Positions 1-8,288 of a stretch of DNA of 64,000 nucleotides are shown here, piece after piece. A model generated the notes under the pieces. The model did not search any database. It had not been told where the DNA came from and saw only the letters and a program-made list of their open reading frames with translations. Source of the stretch: Streptomyces coacervatus (GTDB taxonomy: Bacteria; Actinomycetota; Actinomycetes; Streptomycetales; Streptomycetaceae). Location: assembly GCF_029223485.1 (NCBI RefSeq), contig NZ_JARHTP010000011.1, positions 310,001 through 374,000 on the forward strand, in the 5' to 3' direction. A program made the translations under genes and the position numbers. Within the stretch, counting starts at the first letter, position 1. Each line of letters begins with the position of its first letter.

Positions 1-855
1 GACGAGGTCATCGTGCCGGCGCCGTACTGGACGACGTACCCGGAGTCGATCCGCCTGGCCGGCGGTGTCCCGGTCGACGTCGTCGCGGACGAGACGACCG
101 GCTACCGGGTGAGTGTGGAGCAGCTGGAGGCGGCCCGCACCGAGAACACCAAGGTCCTGCTCTTCGTCTCCCCCTCCAACCCGACCGGCGCCGTCTACAC
201 GCGCGCGCAGATCGAGGAGATCGGCCGCTGGGCTCTCGAGAAGGGCCTGTGGGTCCTGACCGACGAGATCTACGAGCACCTGGTCTACGGCGACGCGGAG
301 TTCCACTCCCTTCCGGTGGTCGTGCCCGAACTCGCCGACAAGACGATCGTGGTCAACGGTGTCGCGAAGACGTACGCCATGACCGGCTGGCGCGTGGGCT
401 GGGTCATCGGCCCGAAGGACGTGGTCAAGGCCGCGACCAACCTGCAGTCGCACGCCACGTCGAACGTGTCGAACGTCGCACAGGTCGCCGCCCTGGCCGC
501 CGTCTCCGGCAACCTGGACGCGGTCGCCAAGATGCGCGAGGCCTTCGACCGCCGCCGCAAGACCATCGTGCGGATGCTGAACGAGATCGACGGCGTGCTC
601 TGCCCGGAGCCCGAGGGTGCCTTCTACGCGTACCCGTCGGTCAAGGGCCTGCTCGGCAAGGAGATCCGCGGCAAGCGCCCGCAGGACACGGTCGAGCTGG
701 CCGCGCTGATCCTGGAGGAGGCCGAGGTCGCGGTCGTCCCGGGCGAGGCCTTCGGCACGCCGGGCTATCTGCGCCTGTCGTACGCCCTGGGTGACGAGGA
801 TCTCGTCGAGGGCGTCAGCCGGATCCAGAAGCTGCTGGCGGAGGCGCAGGACTGA
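1..855 (+). CDS. aspC: Aspartate aminotransferase, C-terminal part (gene starts before the window)
   Basis: PLP-dependent class I aminotransferase that moves the amino group between aspartate and 2-oxoglutarate in the cytoplasm. The reading frame is open from base 1 (DEVIVPAPYWTTYPE), so the N-terminal third is missing; about 284 residues are visible. SPSNPTGA, the DEIY segment that contacts the cofactor, and VNGVAKTYAMTGWRVGW with the Schiff-base lysine at bases 367-369 are all present. The C-terminal RLSYA holds the carboxylate-binding arginine. A strong hairpin terminator follows 15 bases after the stop. In Streptomyces this gene normally sits next to tRNA-Trp and secE, which would lie to the left of the window. 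The family is certain; the exact amino-acid specificity is inferred. Confidence 0.93.
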   Translation, partial: DEVIVPAPYWTTYPESIRLAGGVPVDVVADETTGYRVSVEQLEAARTENTKVLLFVSPSNPTGAVYTRAQIEEIGRWALEKGLWVLTDEIYEHLVYGDAEFHSLPVVVPELADKTIVVNGVAKTYAMTGWRVGWVIGPKDVVKAATNLQSHATSNVSNVAQVAALAAVSGNLDAVAKMREAFDRRRKTIVRMLNEIDGVLCPEPEGAFYAYPSVKGLLGKEIRGKRPQDTVELAALILEEAEVAVVPGEAFGTPGYLRLSYALGDEDLVEGVSRIQKLLAEAQD

Positions 856-870
856 CGTCGCCGCACTGAA

Positions 871-902
871 CGGGCCCCCTCACCTGAGGGGGCCCGTTTT
901 TT
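871..902 (+). terminator. Rho-independent terminator after aspC
   Basis: A GC-rich inverted repeat (arms about 871-882 and 885-896, CGGGCCCCCTCA against its complement) is followed directly by TTTTTT. This is a textbook intrinsic terminator, which is less common in Streptomyces than plain hairpins. Confidence 0.85.
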
Positions 903-970
903 CGTGCGAGCAAGACCACGTACGGGGAATCCGCTACCGGGACGGCAGGGACGTACGGCAGGATCCTGGA

Positions 971-1999
971 ATGGAGCGTGTACGTGATGTCTCTGAGCTG
1001 CCGAAGGCCCATCTCCATCTGCACTTCACCGGGTCGATGCGGCCCACCACCGTGCTGGAGCTGGCCGACAAGTACGGTGTGCGACTGCCCGAAGCCCTGA
1101 CCGAGGCCCTGACCAGCGGCGAGCCGCCGAAGCTGCGGGCGACGGACGAGCGGGGCTGGTTCCGCTTCCAGCGGCTGTACGACGCGGCGCGCTCGTGCGT
1201 CAGGGAGCCCGAGGACATCCAGCGCCTGGTGCGGGAGGCCGCGGAGGAGGATCTGAAGGACGGCTCGGGGTGGCTGGAGATCCAGGTCGACCCGACCTCG
1301 TACGCGCCTCGTCTGGGCGGTCTGATCCCGGCGCTGGAGATCATCCTGGACGCAGTGGACACGACGATGCGGGAGACGGGCCTGGGCATGCGGGTGCTGG
1401 TCGCCGCGAACCGTATGAAGCACCCCCTGGACGCGCGCACGCTGGCCCGGCTGGCCGTGCGGTACGCCGACCGGGGTGTGGTCGGCTTCGGTCTGTCCAA
1501 CGACGAACGCCGGGGCATGGCAAGGGACTTCGACCGGGCGTTCGCGATCGCCCGCGAGGGCGGGCTGCTGTCGGCCCCGCACGGCGGCGAGCTGACCGGC
1601 CCTTCGTCGGTACGGGACTGTCTCGACGACCTGGACGCGCACCGGATCGGGCACGGAGTAAGGGCCGCGGAGGACCCTCGGCTGCTGAAGCGGCTCGCGG
1701 AGCGGGGTGTGACGTGTGAGGTCTGCCCCGCTTCGAATGTGGCTCTGGGCGTGTACGAGAAGCCCGAGGACGTCCCGCTGCGGACGCTGTACGACGCCGG
1801 TGTCGCGATGGCCCTGGGCGCCGACGACCCGCTTCTGTTCGGCGCCCGGCTGGCCGCGCAGTACGACATCGCCCGCCGCCATCACGCCTTCACGGACGAG
1901 GAGTTGGCGGAACTGGCCCGCCAGTCGGTACGGGCTTCGGCGGCACCGGAGGATGTGAAGGCGAAGCTGCTGGCGGGGGTTGACGACTGGCTGGCCTAG
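971..1999 (+). CDS. add: Adenosine deaminase family protein
   Basis: Zinc-dependent deamination of adenosine to inosine in purine salvage, cytoplasmic. The 342-residue protein has the usual motifs in order: the metal-binding KAHLHLHFTGS near the N-terminus, APHGGE (substrate contact and catalytic Glu), HRIGHGVRA and the zinc-binding ALGADDPLLFG. I chose the ATG at 971 because homologs begin a few residues before the HLHLH motif; the open frame runs further upstream to 791 but that part overlaps aspC and its terminator. A plain adenosine deaminase is most likely. Related AMP or adenine deaminase activity cannot be excluded by eye. Confidence 0.88.
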   Translation: MERVRDVSELPKAHLHLHFTGSMRPTTVLELADKYGVRLPEALTEALTSGEPPKLRATDERGWFRFQRLYDAARSCVREPEDIQRLVREAAEEDLKDGSGWLEIQVDPTSYAPRLGGLIPALEIILDAVDTTMRETGLGMRVLVAANRMKHPLDARTLARLAVRYADRGVVGFGLSNDERRGMARDFDRAFAIAREGGLLSAPHGGELTGPSSVRDCLDDLDAHRIGHGVRAAEDPRLLKRLAERGVTCEVCPASNVALGVYEKPEDVPLRTLYDAGVAMALGADDPLLFGARLAAQYDIARRHHAFTDEELAELARQSVRASAAPEDVKAKLLAGVDDWLA

Positions 2000-2017
2000 G
2001 CCCGCCGGTCGGCCGCC

Positions 2018-2647
2018 TCAGGTTAGTCGGGTCAGGTCGGTCGACTCGGGCCGGTCGGCGATGCCTGCCAGCAGGGTTCGCGCCAGCCGCTGGGCGAACT
2101 CGTCCACCGGCGGGCGTACCGCCTCTCGCGTCGCGTCGTAGGCGAAGGCCCGCTGCGCGCAGGCGCCCAGCAGCAGCGACGCGGCCGCGAAGGTGTCCGC
2201 GTCGCGGCTCACCCGGCCGAGCTCCTGCTCGGCCCGCAGGTAGGTGTCCACGCCCTGGATCGGCTTGTGCGGGCCCGTTCCCATCTGCCGCATGACGTCG
2301 TCGTGCCGCCGCTTGAGCTGGGTCTCGGCGTACAGGGACGCGGCGATCGGGAAGCTCTGCTCGTAGAAGAGGGCGGCGTGGCGGGCGATCTCGGTCAGGT
2401 TCTCCTCCAGCGTGTTCTGTCCGGGCTCGGCGGCCAGGCTGCGCAGCAGTGGCGTCAACTGGGGCAGGCGCTCCGCGAGGACGCGGATGAACAGCTCTTC
2501 CTTGCTCGCGAAGTACTTGTAGAGCGCGGCCTCGGAGCAGCCGGCCGCCTTGGCGATCTCCTTGGTGGTGGCGCGGGCCAGCCCGACGGTGAGCATCAGC
2601 TCGTGAGCGGCATCGAGGATGCGGACACCGGCCGGCTTCGTTTCCAT
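2018..2647 (-). CDS. TetR-family repressor, divergent from the NAD(P)-binding gene
   Basis: 209-residue TetR regulator. The N-terminal helix-turn-helix lies around residues 25-50 (ATTKEIAKAAGCSEAALYKYF, then SKEELF), followed by a helical ligand-binding domain with no recognisable ligand signature. It is transcribed away from the oxidoreductase gene at 2776, and the 128-base gap holds two GTGAGT...ACTCAC palindromes. The simplest reading is autoregulation plus control of the divergent gene. The inducer is unknown. Confidence 0.88.
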   Translation of the reverse strand: METKPAGVRILDAAHELMLTVGLARATTKEIAKAAGCSEAALYKYFASKEELFIRVLAERLPQLTPLLRSLAAEPGQNTLEENLTEIARHAALFYEQSFPIAASLYAETQLKRRHDDVMRQMGTGPHKPIQGVDTYLRAEQELGRVSRDADTFAAASLLLGACAQRAFAYDATREAVRPPVDEFAQRLARTLLAGIADRPESTDLTRLT

Positions 2648-2699
2648 GTGTCGTCCAATCGTTCAGTCGTTCCATCGCGCAGTCGGGCTTGACGGGTGG

Positions 2700-2750
2700 G
2701 TGAGTGCTTACTCACTCTAGTGGGAGGAGAGGGTGAGTGAATACTCACCC
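2700..2750. promoter_or_regulatory. Twin palindromic operators between the tetR and NAD(P)-binding genes
   Basis: Two related palindromes: GTGAGT-gctt-ACTCAC at 2700-2715 and the perfect 20-bp GGGTGAGT-gaat-ACTCACCC at 2731-2750. Half-sites and the 4-base centre spacing match, as expected for a TetR dimer site. The second lies 26 bases before the start codon at 2776, so bound repressor would block that promoter. Operator function is inferred. Confidence 0.7.
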
Positions 2751-2775
2751 ACCGTCTACGAGCATGGGAGTACCC

Positions 2776-3408
2776 ATGAAACTCACCGTTTTCGGCGCCA
2801 CCGGCGGCATCGGCCGGGAAATCGTCCGTCAGGCCCTGGACGCAGGTCACGAGGTCACGGCGGTCGTACGGGATCCCGCGCGGCTGGCCGTGACGGGCGA
2901 CCGGCTGGAGGTGTTCCGGGACGACCTGACCGACCCGGAGGTCGTGCGGCGCGCGGTGGCCGGCCGGGACGTGGTCCTGTCGGGGCTCGGTGCGCGCAGC
3001 CGCAAGGAGGCGGGGGTGGCGACCCGGCTCACGCGTACGGTGCTGGGTGCCATGGAGGCGGAGGGGGTGCGGCGGCTGCTCGTGGTGAGCGCGGGGCCGG
3101 TCGGCCCGCCGCCCGAGGGGGAGGGGGCGCTCGACCGCACGGCGCGCGGCATCGTCTCCGCGCTGCTCAAGGACGTCTACGCCGATCTGAGCGCCATGGA
3201 GGCCGAGTTGGCCCGCAGTACGACGGACTGGACCGTCGTACGGCCGCCGCGGCTGCAGAACAAGCCGGTGACGGGTGTGTACCGGACGGTGGTGGGCGGG
3301 TTCCCGGCGAAGGGCCGGTTCGTGGGGCGGGCGGATGTGGCGCACGCGATGCTGGGGATGGCCGGCGATCCGGGGACGGTGAAGCAGGGGGTGGGGGTGG
3401 CGTACTGA
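2776..3408 (+). CDS. NAD(P)-binding atypical SDR (NmrA/PF13460-like)
   Basis: 210-residue Rossmann-fold protein that begins MKLTVFGATGGIGREIV, with the GATGGIG dinucleotide-binding loop right at the N-terminus. The family includes NAD(P)H sensors and flavin or quinone reductases; the substrate cannot be told here. The ATG at 2776 has GGGAG five bases upstream; the longer frame from 2737 would start inside an operator palindrome, so I rejected it. Divergent from a TetR gene that probably represses it. Confidence 0.82.
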   Translation: MKLTVFGATGGIGREIVRQALDAGHEVTAVVRDPARLAVTGDRLEVFRDDLTDPEVVRRAVAGRDVVLSGLGARSRKEAGVATRLTRTVLGAMEAEGVRRLLVVSAGPVGPPPEGEGALDRTARGIVSALLKDVYADLSAMEAELARSTTDWTVVRPPRLQNKPVTGVYRTVVGGFPAKGRFVGRADVAHAMLGMAGDPGTVKQGVGVAY

Positions 3409-3426
3409 GGCCCTCCCGTGCGGGCC

Positions 3427-4482
3427 CTACAGGCTGACTCCGACCGTCACCGGCTCGTTGACCAGCGTGATGCCGAAGGCCTCGTGGACTCCGGCCACGA
3501 CCTCGCGGGCGAGTGCTAGCAGGTCCTCCGTGGTGGCCTCGCCCCTGTTGGTGAGGGCGAGGGTGTGCTTGGTGGAGATACGGGCGGGGCCGGCGCCGTA
3601 GCCCTTGGTGAAGCCCGCCTTGTCGATCAGCCAGGCCGCGGAGGTCTTGGTGTGCCCCTCCGCCGCCGGGTACGCGGGCGGCTGCGTGCCGTCGCCGAGC
3701 CGCTCCTGCACGCGCGCGTGGAACGCCGCGAACTGCTCGTCGGTGAGGATCGGGTTGGTGAAGAAGGAACCGGCCGACCAGGTGTCGTGGTCCTCGGGGT
3801 CCAGGACCATGCCCTTGCCGGAGCGCAGCTTGAGGACGGTCTCGCGGGCGGCTGCGAGCGGGACGCGGTCGCCCGGCTCGACGCCCAGTGCTCGGGCTGT
3901 CTCGGCGTACTTGATGGGGCCGGAGAGCCCGTCCGCGTCCTCGAGTTCGAAGCGGACGCGCAGGACGACGTAGCGCTCGGGGTCGGCCTTGAAGCGGCTG
4001 TGGCGGTACGAGAAGGCGCAGTCGGCGTTCGGGATGGTGACCGTCTTGTGGGTGGTGCGGTCGTAGGCGGTCACTTCGGTGATGGTGGAGGAGACCTCCT
4101 GGCCGTACGCCCCTACGTTCTGGATGGGGGTCGCGCCGGCGGAGCCCGGGATGCCGGCCAGGCACTCGATGCCGGCGAGGCCGGCCTCGACGGTCCGGGC
4201 GACGGCGTCGGTCCACACCTCGCCGGCGGCGAGCTCCAGGCGTGTGCCGTCGAGGTCGAAGCCCTTGGTCGCGATGACGAGTGCGGTGCCCGCGAAGCCC
4301 TTGTCGCCGATGACCAGGTTCGAACCGCCGCCGATCAGAAGCAGCGGTGTGCCGGTGTCGTCGGCCTCGCGGACGGCTTCGATCACCTCGGCGTCGGTGG
4401 TGGCGGTGATCAGGCGGGTCGCGGGGCCGCCGAGCCGGAAGGTGGTCAGCGGGGCGAGGGGGGCGTCGTGTCGTTCCTGCAC
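3427..4482 (-). CDS. murB: UDP-N-acetylenolpyruvoylglucosamine reductase
   Basis: FAD- and NADPH-dependent reduction of UDP-GlcNAc-enolpyruvate to UDP-MurNAc, the second committed step of peptidoglycan synthesis, in the cytoplasm. The 351-residue protein shows LTTFRLGGPA at the start, LLIGGGSNLVI and GIPGSAGATPIQNVGAYGQE for FAD binding, the SYRHSRFK segment, the catalytic serine in SAGSFFTNP and a C-terminal glutamate in LVNEP. I start at the GTG at 4480-4482 (VQERHDAPLAPLTTF), which matches family length; the frame stays open far upstream only because the intergenic DNA is GC-rich and repetitive. Confidence 0.92.
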   Translation of the reverse strand: MQERHDAPLAPLTTFRLGGPATRLITATTDAEVIEAVREADDTGTPLLLIGGGSNLVIGDKGFAGTALVIATKGFDLDGTRLELAAGEVWTDAVARTVEAGLAGIECLAGIPGSAGATPIQNVGAYGQEVSSTITEVTAYDRTTHKTVTIPNADCAFSYRHSRFKADPERYVVLRVRFELEDADGLSGPIKYAETARALGVEPGDRVPLAAARETVLKLRSGKGMVLDPEDHDTWSAGSFFTNPILTDEQFAAFHARVQERLGDGTQPPAYPAAEGHTKTSAAWLIDKAGFTKGYGAGPARISTKHTLALTNRGEATTEDLLALAREVVAGVHEAFGITLVNEPVTVGVSL

Positions 4483-4943
4483 GGGCTCAAGGGTACGGGT
4501 AGGGGGTGGCGGGGGTGCGGATGCCTGCGGCGGTCTGCGCGGGGTCGGTGGGGTGCGGATGCCTGCGGCGGCCTGCGCGGGGTCGGTGGGGGTGCGCGTC
4601 GCGCCTGTCGTCTCGTCGTGGGTCGGGGCCACGGCGGGGGGTGTCCGTCCTCGGTCCGGCGGTGGCCGTTTGCTGGGCTGTGCTCGGCAGCTGACGCCGG
4701 CCGCTGCGGGCGGACACCCCCCGCCACGTCCCCTTCCCGCCGTGGGCGGGTGCGGGTGCCCTCCTCCCCGTGCGGCCTGTCGGCAGTCGTGCCCCGCGCA
4801 CAGCCTGCGGGCAGGCGGGTGTTTCAATCCGCTGAGCCTGCGGGCAGTCGTGCCGCTGGGGCGGCACGGGTGGGCGCAGGCGGCACCTCGCCAGCGCGGG
4901 TGAGCGAAGCCCCCCTGCCTCAGCCCCAACGGTGGGACACGCA
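4483..4943. other. Non-coding GC-rich region with repeats between murB and the drug pump
   Basis: No convincing gene. The murB promoter must lie here. The part near murB holds a tandem repeat (separate entry). The part around 4780-4910 contains two copies of GCCTGCGGGCAG and a GTCGTGCCGCTGGGGCGGCAC segment, of a kind I recognise as dispersed intergenic repeats in Streptomyces genomes. Confidence 0.6.
4512..4600. repeat. 38-bp tandem repeat upstream of murB
   Basis: Two nearly identical 38-bp units (4512-4549 and 4550-4587, one base different) and the beginning of a third. The unit contains GGGTGCGGATGCCTGCGGCG. It lies just upstream of the murB start and could affect its promoter. Confidence 0.75.
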
Positions 4944-4974
4944 AAACGGCCCCACCCTTGCGGGGGAGCCGTTT
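4944..4974 (-). terminator. Terminator hairpin after the DHA2 pump gene
   Basis: AAACGGC at 4944-4950 pairs with GCCGTTT at 4968-4974, with further G-C pairs inside. It lies 14 bases past the stop of the minus-strand transporter gene. Confidence 0.6.
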
Positions 4975-4987
4975 CGTCGTCGTGTGG

Positions 4988-6430
4988 TCAGCCTGCGACG
5001 GGTTCCAGCGCCGGCGTCGCTTCCTCGGCCGGTGTCGATACCGCTGTATGCGCGGAGCGCCGCCTCGGGATGAGCAGGGCCGCTACGGCGGCAACGGCCA
5101 CCACCGCCGAGCCGGTGACCAGTGCGGGCTGCAGGCCGTCGACGAAGTTCTGCGCGGACTCGTAGCCGCCCTGGGCCGAGAAGATCGACGACATGATCGC
5201 GATGCCGAGCGCTCCGCCCACCTCCCGCAGCGCGTTGTTGGCGCCGGAGGCGATGCCCTGCTCCTTGGAACCGACGCTGGACATCACCAGGTTGGCGGCC
5301 GGGGCGAAGTACAGCCCCATGCCGATGCCGCTGATGATCAGGGCGGGCAGCTGGGCGGCGTAGGAGACACCGGGCGCCACCACGGAGGCCATCCAGCCGA
5401 GGCCGACGGCCTGCAGGAAGAGGCCGGTGGCGACGACGGGGCGGCCGCCGATGCGGTCGGACAGGATGCCGGCGATCGGTGCGGCGAGCATCGGCATGCC
5501 GGTCCACGGGAGCATCCTGAGGCCCGCCTCGGTGGGCGAGTAGCCGAGGACGCCCTGCATGAATTGGCTCAGGAGGAAGATCGAGCCGAACATGCCGAGG
5601 AACATCAGCAGGCTCGCTGCGTTGATGCCGGAGAAGGCACGGGAGCGGAACAGTCGCATCGGGAGCATGGGGTTCTTGGCGCGCAGGCTGTAGCCGACGA
5701 ATCCGACAAGCAGCGCGGTTCCCGCGAACAGGCCCGTGAGCACCAGGGAACTGGTCCAGCCGTCGGCGGGCCCGCGCACCAGGCCGTAGACGATCCCGAA
5801 GAGGCCGCCGCTGGCGAGCAGGGTGCCGGGGACGTCGAGCGGGGCGCCGGTGCCATAGGACTCGGCCAGGCGCAGGCGGGCCAGCGGCAGCAGGGCGAGG
5901 CCCAGCGGGACGTTCAGCCAGAAGATCCAGTGCCAGGAGACGTGCTCGGTGAGGCTGCCGCCGATCAGGGGGCCGGAGGCCACTGCGAGGCCGTTGACCG
6001 CGCCCCAGATGCCGTATGCCATTCCGCGCTTGGCGGCCGGTACTGCGGCGGTGAGCAGGGTGAGGGTGAGCGGCATCATGATTGCCGCGCCCACGCCCTG
6101 GACCGCGCGGGCGGCGATGAGGCCGTTGATGCCGGTTGCCATGGCCGCGGCGGCGGAGGCTCCGGTGAAGACGGTGAGGCCTACGAGGAAGAGGCGGCGG
6201 CGGCCGAAGCGGTCGCCGAGTGCCGCGCCGAACATCAGGAGGACCGCGAAGGTGAGGGTGTAGGCGCTCACGGTCCATTCCAGGTCGCCCAGTGCTCCGC
6301 CGAGATCCTTGCGGATGGAGGGCAGGGCGGTGGTGACGACGAGGTTGTCGAGGGCCGCCATGAATCCGGCGACGCTGGTGATGACGAGGGCCCAGACGGT
6401 TCCCCCGCGACGTGCGGTCTGCTGTGACAT
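4988..6430 (-). CDS. MFS drug efflux transporter, DHA2 (14-TM) family
   Basis: 480-residue proton-coupled multidrug efflux pump of the EmrB/QacA type in the cytoplasmic membrane. It has the DHA2 motif in TM1 (ALDNLVVTTALPSIRKDL), motif A after TM2 (GDRFGRRRLFLVG), the antiporter motif C region (GLAVASGPLIGG), and about 14 hydrophobic segments. The ATG at 6430 gives the normal N-terminus. The gene lies downstream of and on the same strand as the TetR gene at 6550-7119; a GTTAGT-N8-ACTAAC site in the gap matches one upstream of that regulator, so pump and regulator form a likely substrate-induced pair. The drug is unknown. Confidence 0.9.
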   Translation of the reverse strand: MSQQTARRGGTVWALVITSVAGFMAALDNLVVTTALPSIRKDLGGALGDLEWTVSAYTLTFAVLLMFGAALGDRFGRRRLFLVGLTVFTGASAAAAMATGINGLIAARAVQGVGAAIMMPLTLTLLTAAVPAAKRGMAYGIWGAVNGLAVASGPLIGGSLTEHVSWHWIFWLNVPLGLALLPLARLRLAESYGTGAPLDVPGTLLASGGLFGIVYGLVRGPADGWTSSLVLTGLFAGTALLVGFVGYSLRAKNPMLPMRLFRSRAFSGINAASLLMFLGMFGSIFLLSQFMQGVLGYSPTEAGLRMLPWTGMPMLAAPIAGILSDRIGGRPVVATGLFLQAVGLGWMASVVAPGVSYAAQLPALIISGIGMGLYFAPAANLVMSSVGSKEQGIASGANNALREVGGALGIAIMSSIFSAQGGYESAQNFVDGLQPALVTGSAVVAVAAVAALLIPRRRSAHTAVSTPAEEATPALEPVAG

Positions 6431-6473
6431 CGCTCCCCCAGAGGGTGATCAGTCGCTTTGGTAGGTTCGTTCG

Positions 6474-6493
6474 GTTAGTTATTGATGACTAAC
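6474..6493. promoter_or_regulatory. Candidate TetR operator upstream of the drug pump
   Basis: GTTAGT, eight bases, ACTAAC: an interrupted palindrome 44 bases upstream of the pump start. The same half-sites, spacing and central ATTGA recur at 7128-7147 in front of the neighbouring TetR gene (the second read on the minus strand). Confidence 0.75.
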
Positions 6494-6549
6494 TTTCATG
6501 GGCATAAAAAGGCGGTTGCGGCGCCTTTCCCGTGAACTGCATCCGTGGA

Positions 6550-7119
6550 CTATTTCTCCAGACGGCCTTCGAGCCGCGCCTCTGGATACAGCCCCTCCCA
6601 GACTCGATGCTCGGGAGGAAAACCCATGGCCACCAGGCAGTTGATGAGCATCCCGTACGCCATGAACGTCGTCGTCTCCTCGACGTCGGCACCCAGTGGC
6701 AGATGAACCGTGTCCCACAGGCGCATCCATCCGTTGCGCACCGCCTCGCCGAACTCGTGGTCACCGGCCTGCTCGGCGGCGGCCACGGTGACGTACATCT
6801 GCATCTGCATCAGCAACCGCTCGGGCTGCTCCGCGATGACCTTGGTGTACGCGTTCGCCATGGCGCGCAGGGCCTCCTCGCCCTCCAGCCCCTTGACGGC
6901 CTCCTCGAAGGTGCCGATGGTGTCCTCCATGCACCGCTGGGCCACCGCGAGGAAGAGTGCCTTCTTGCCCGGGAAGAGCCGGAAGAGATACGGCTGCGAG
7001 ACGCCGACCCGCTTGGCGATCACCTCGGTCGACGTGCCGTAGTAGCCGCCGCGGGCGAACTCCGTGGTCGCCGCCCGAATGACGCTCTCGCGCCGTTCCT
7101 CTGCGCTCATCCTGGCCAT
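6550..7119 (-). CDS. TetR-family repressor of the adjacent efflux pump
   Basis: 189-residue TetR protein. The helix-turn-helix spans about residues 27-48 (TSTEVIAKRVGVSQPYLFRLF), with the family's PGKKALF continuation; the helical C-terminal part presumably binds the drug. The ATG at 7119 gives MARMSAEERRE. Its own upstream region carries GTTAGT-N8-ACTAAC at 7128-7147, nine bases from the start codon, which predicts negative autoregulation and co-regulation of the downstream DHA2 pump. Confidence 0.88.
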   Translation of the reverse strand: MARMSAEERRESVIRAATTEFARGGYYGTSTEVIAKRVGVSQPYLFRLFPGKKALFLAVAQRCMEDTIGTFEEAVKGLEGEEALRAMANAYTKVIAEQPERLLMQMQMYVTVAAAEQAGDHEFGEAVRNGWMRLWDTVHLPLGADVEETTTFMAYGMLINCLVAMGFPPEHRVWEGLYPEARLEGRLEK

Positions 7120-7127
7120 GGAAGTAA

Positions 7128-7147
7128 GTTAGTACTCAATCACTAAC
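7128..7147. promoter_or_regulatory. Candidate TetR autoregulatory operator
   Basis: GTTAGT-N8-ACTAAC, the second copy of the palindrome found in front of the efflux pump (6474-6493). Two independent copies in a 660-base stretch at the two expected promoters make it a strong operator candidate. Confidence 0.75.
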
Positions 7148-7270
7148 TACGTCAAGGGGTACCGGAACGCTCGCCGGCCACGAGACGTTGTCGCAGGCAG
7201 GGGGCTACATACGGGTAAGGAGCGCTCCACAATGGAGAACGCCCCTTACACCCACGTCGGTTCTCGCCCC

Positions 7271-7699
7271 TCAGGCCAGCCGTACGACCGCCCGAGACAT
7301 CCCCAGTACCTTCTGCCCGGCGCTGGTCGCCATGAGGTCCACGCGGACCGTGTTGTCGTCGAGCTTGGCGGCCACCTTGGCGCTGACCTCGATGACGGCG
7401 CCCTGGTCGTCGTTCGGGACGACCACGGGCTTGGTGAAGCGGACGCCGTACTCGACGACCGCGCCCGGGTCGCCGGTCCAGTCGGTGACCACCCGGATCG
7501 CCTCGGCCATGGTGAACATGCCGTGCGCGATGACGTCCGGCAGTCCGACCTCCTTGGCGAACTTCTCGTTCCAGTGGATGGGGTTGAAGTCCCCGGAGGC
7601 GCCCGCGTACTGGACGAGCATGGCGCGCGTCACGGGAAAGGTCTGGGCGGGCAGTTCGGTGCCGACCTCGACGCCGTCGTAAGCGATCTTCGCCGTCAT
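7271..7699 (-). CDS. hadB: MaoC-type (R)-hydroxyacyl dehydratase, HadB-like
   Basis: 142-residue hotdog-fold enoyl hydratase/dehydratase. The catalytic segment is GDFNPIHWNEKFAKEVGLPDVIAHGMFTMA: the D-x4-H dyad (D in SGDFNPIH and its H) and the following AHG. Such proteins act on 3-hydroxyacyl thioesters as heterodimers with a HadA-type partner, and the gene 7 bases upstream encodes one. The order rpmG-hadA-hadB is shared with mycobacteria (rpmG2-hadA-hadB-hadC before tRNA-Trp-secE), although Streptomyces makes no mycolic acids, so the substrate here is probably another acyl chain. Confidence 0.87.
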   Translation of the reverse strand: MTAKIAYDGVEVGTELPAQTFPVTRAMLVQYAGASGDFNPIHWNEKFAKEVGLPDVIAHGMFTMAEAIRVVTDWTGDPGAVVEYGVRFTKPVVVPNDDQGAVIEVSAKVAAKLDDNTVRVDLMATSAGQKVLGMSRAVVRLA

Positions 7700-7706
7700 C
7701 CTCTTC

Positions 7707-8159
7707 TCACGCCTCCTCTGCCGCGCGCGCGACGAGCTTCGTCCAGGCAGTCACGACGTGCTCGCCGGCCTCGTCGTGGACCTCACCCCGGATGTCGATG
7801 ATGTCGTTGCCCGCCAGGGACTTGATGGCCTCGATGGTGGAGGTGACGGTGAGCCGGTCGCCGGCGCGCACCGGGCGGACGTAGGCGAACTTCTGGTCAC
7901 CGTGCACCACGCGGCTGTAGTCCAGGCCGAGCTGCGGGTCCTGGACGACCTGCCCCGCGGCCTTGAAGGTGATCGCGAAGACGAAGGTCGGCGGGGCGAT
8001 CACATCGGAGTGGCCGAGCGCCTTGGCGGCCTCCGGGTCCGTGTACACCGGGTTGGTGTCCCCCACCGCCTCCGCGAACTCACGGATCTTCTCCCGGCCC
8101 ACCTCATAGGGCTCGGTGGGCGGGTAGCTCCGCCCCACGAAGGACTGGTCGAGCGCCAT
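7707..8159 (-). CDS. hadA: Hotdog-fold dehydratase partner, HadA-like (UPF0336)
   Basis: 150-residue member of the UPF0336/FAS1-like dehydratase family. MALDQSFVGRSYPPTEPYEVGREKI and the AVGDTNPVYTD segment are typical. The catalytic His of the HadB dyad is replaced by a tyrosine (NPVY), as in structural, substrate-channel subunits such as HadA. It starts at the ATG at 8159 and ends 7 bases before hadB, so the two are co-transcribed and probably form a heterodimer. rpmG lies upstream on the same strand but has its own terminator. Confidence 0.87.
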   Translation of the reverse strand: MALDQSFVGRSYPPTEPYEVGREKIREFAEAVGDTNPVYTDPEAAKALGHSDVIAPPTFVFAITFKAAGQVVQDPQLGLDYSRVVHGDQKFAYVRPVRAGDRLTVTSTIEAIKSLAGNDIIDIRGEVHDEAGEHVVTAWTKLVARAAEEA

Positions 8160-8172
8160 GGCTCGGCACCTC

Positions 8173-8215
8173 CTGATGTCTGCCTGCTGACTGATGTCTG
8201 CCTGCTGATGTCTGC
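8173..8215. repeat. 18-bp tandem repeat in front of hadA
   Basis: CTGATGTCTGCCTGCTGA at 8173-8190 and again at 8191-8208, with a partial third copy to 8215. It lies directly upstream of the hadA start (8159), in its leader or promoter. Function unknown; slippage could vary the copy number. Confidence 0.85.
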
Positions 8216-8288
8216 GGATACCCGCCGGATATCTGCTCCGGGCGCCCTGTAATCGGCCGGAACCAGCCGGTAACCGGGGCCGAAACGA

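Noticed and set aside
2737..2775. Longer N-terminus for the NAD(P)-binding gene
   Set aside because: The start would fall inside the perfect 20-bp palindrome, and the Rossmann strand begins directly at the ATG at 2776, which has its own ribosome binding site.
4445..4944. N-terminal extension of MurB up to 4944
   Set aside because: The extra residues are Pro/Arg repeats from the intergenic tandem repeat; MurB homologs begin at the GTG at 4482.
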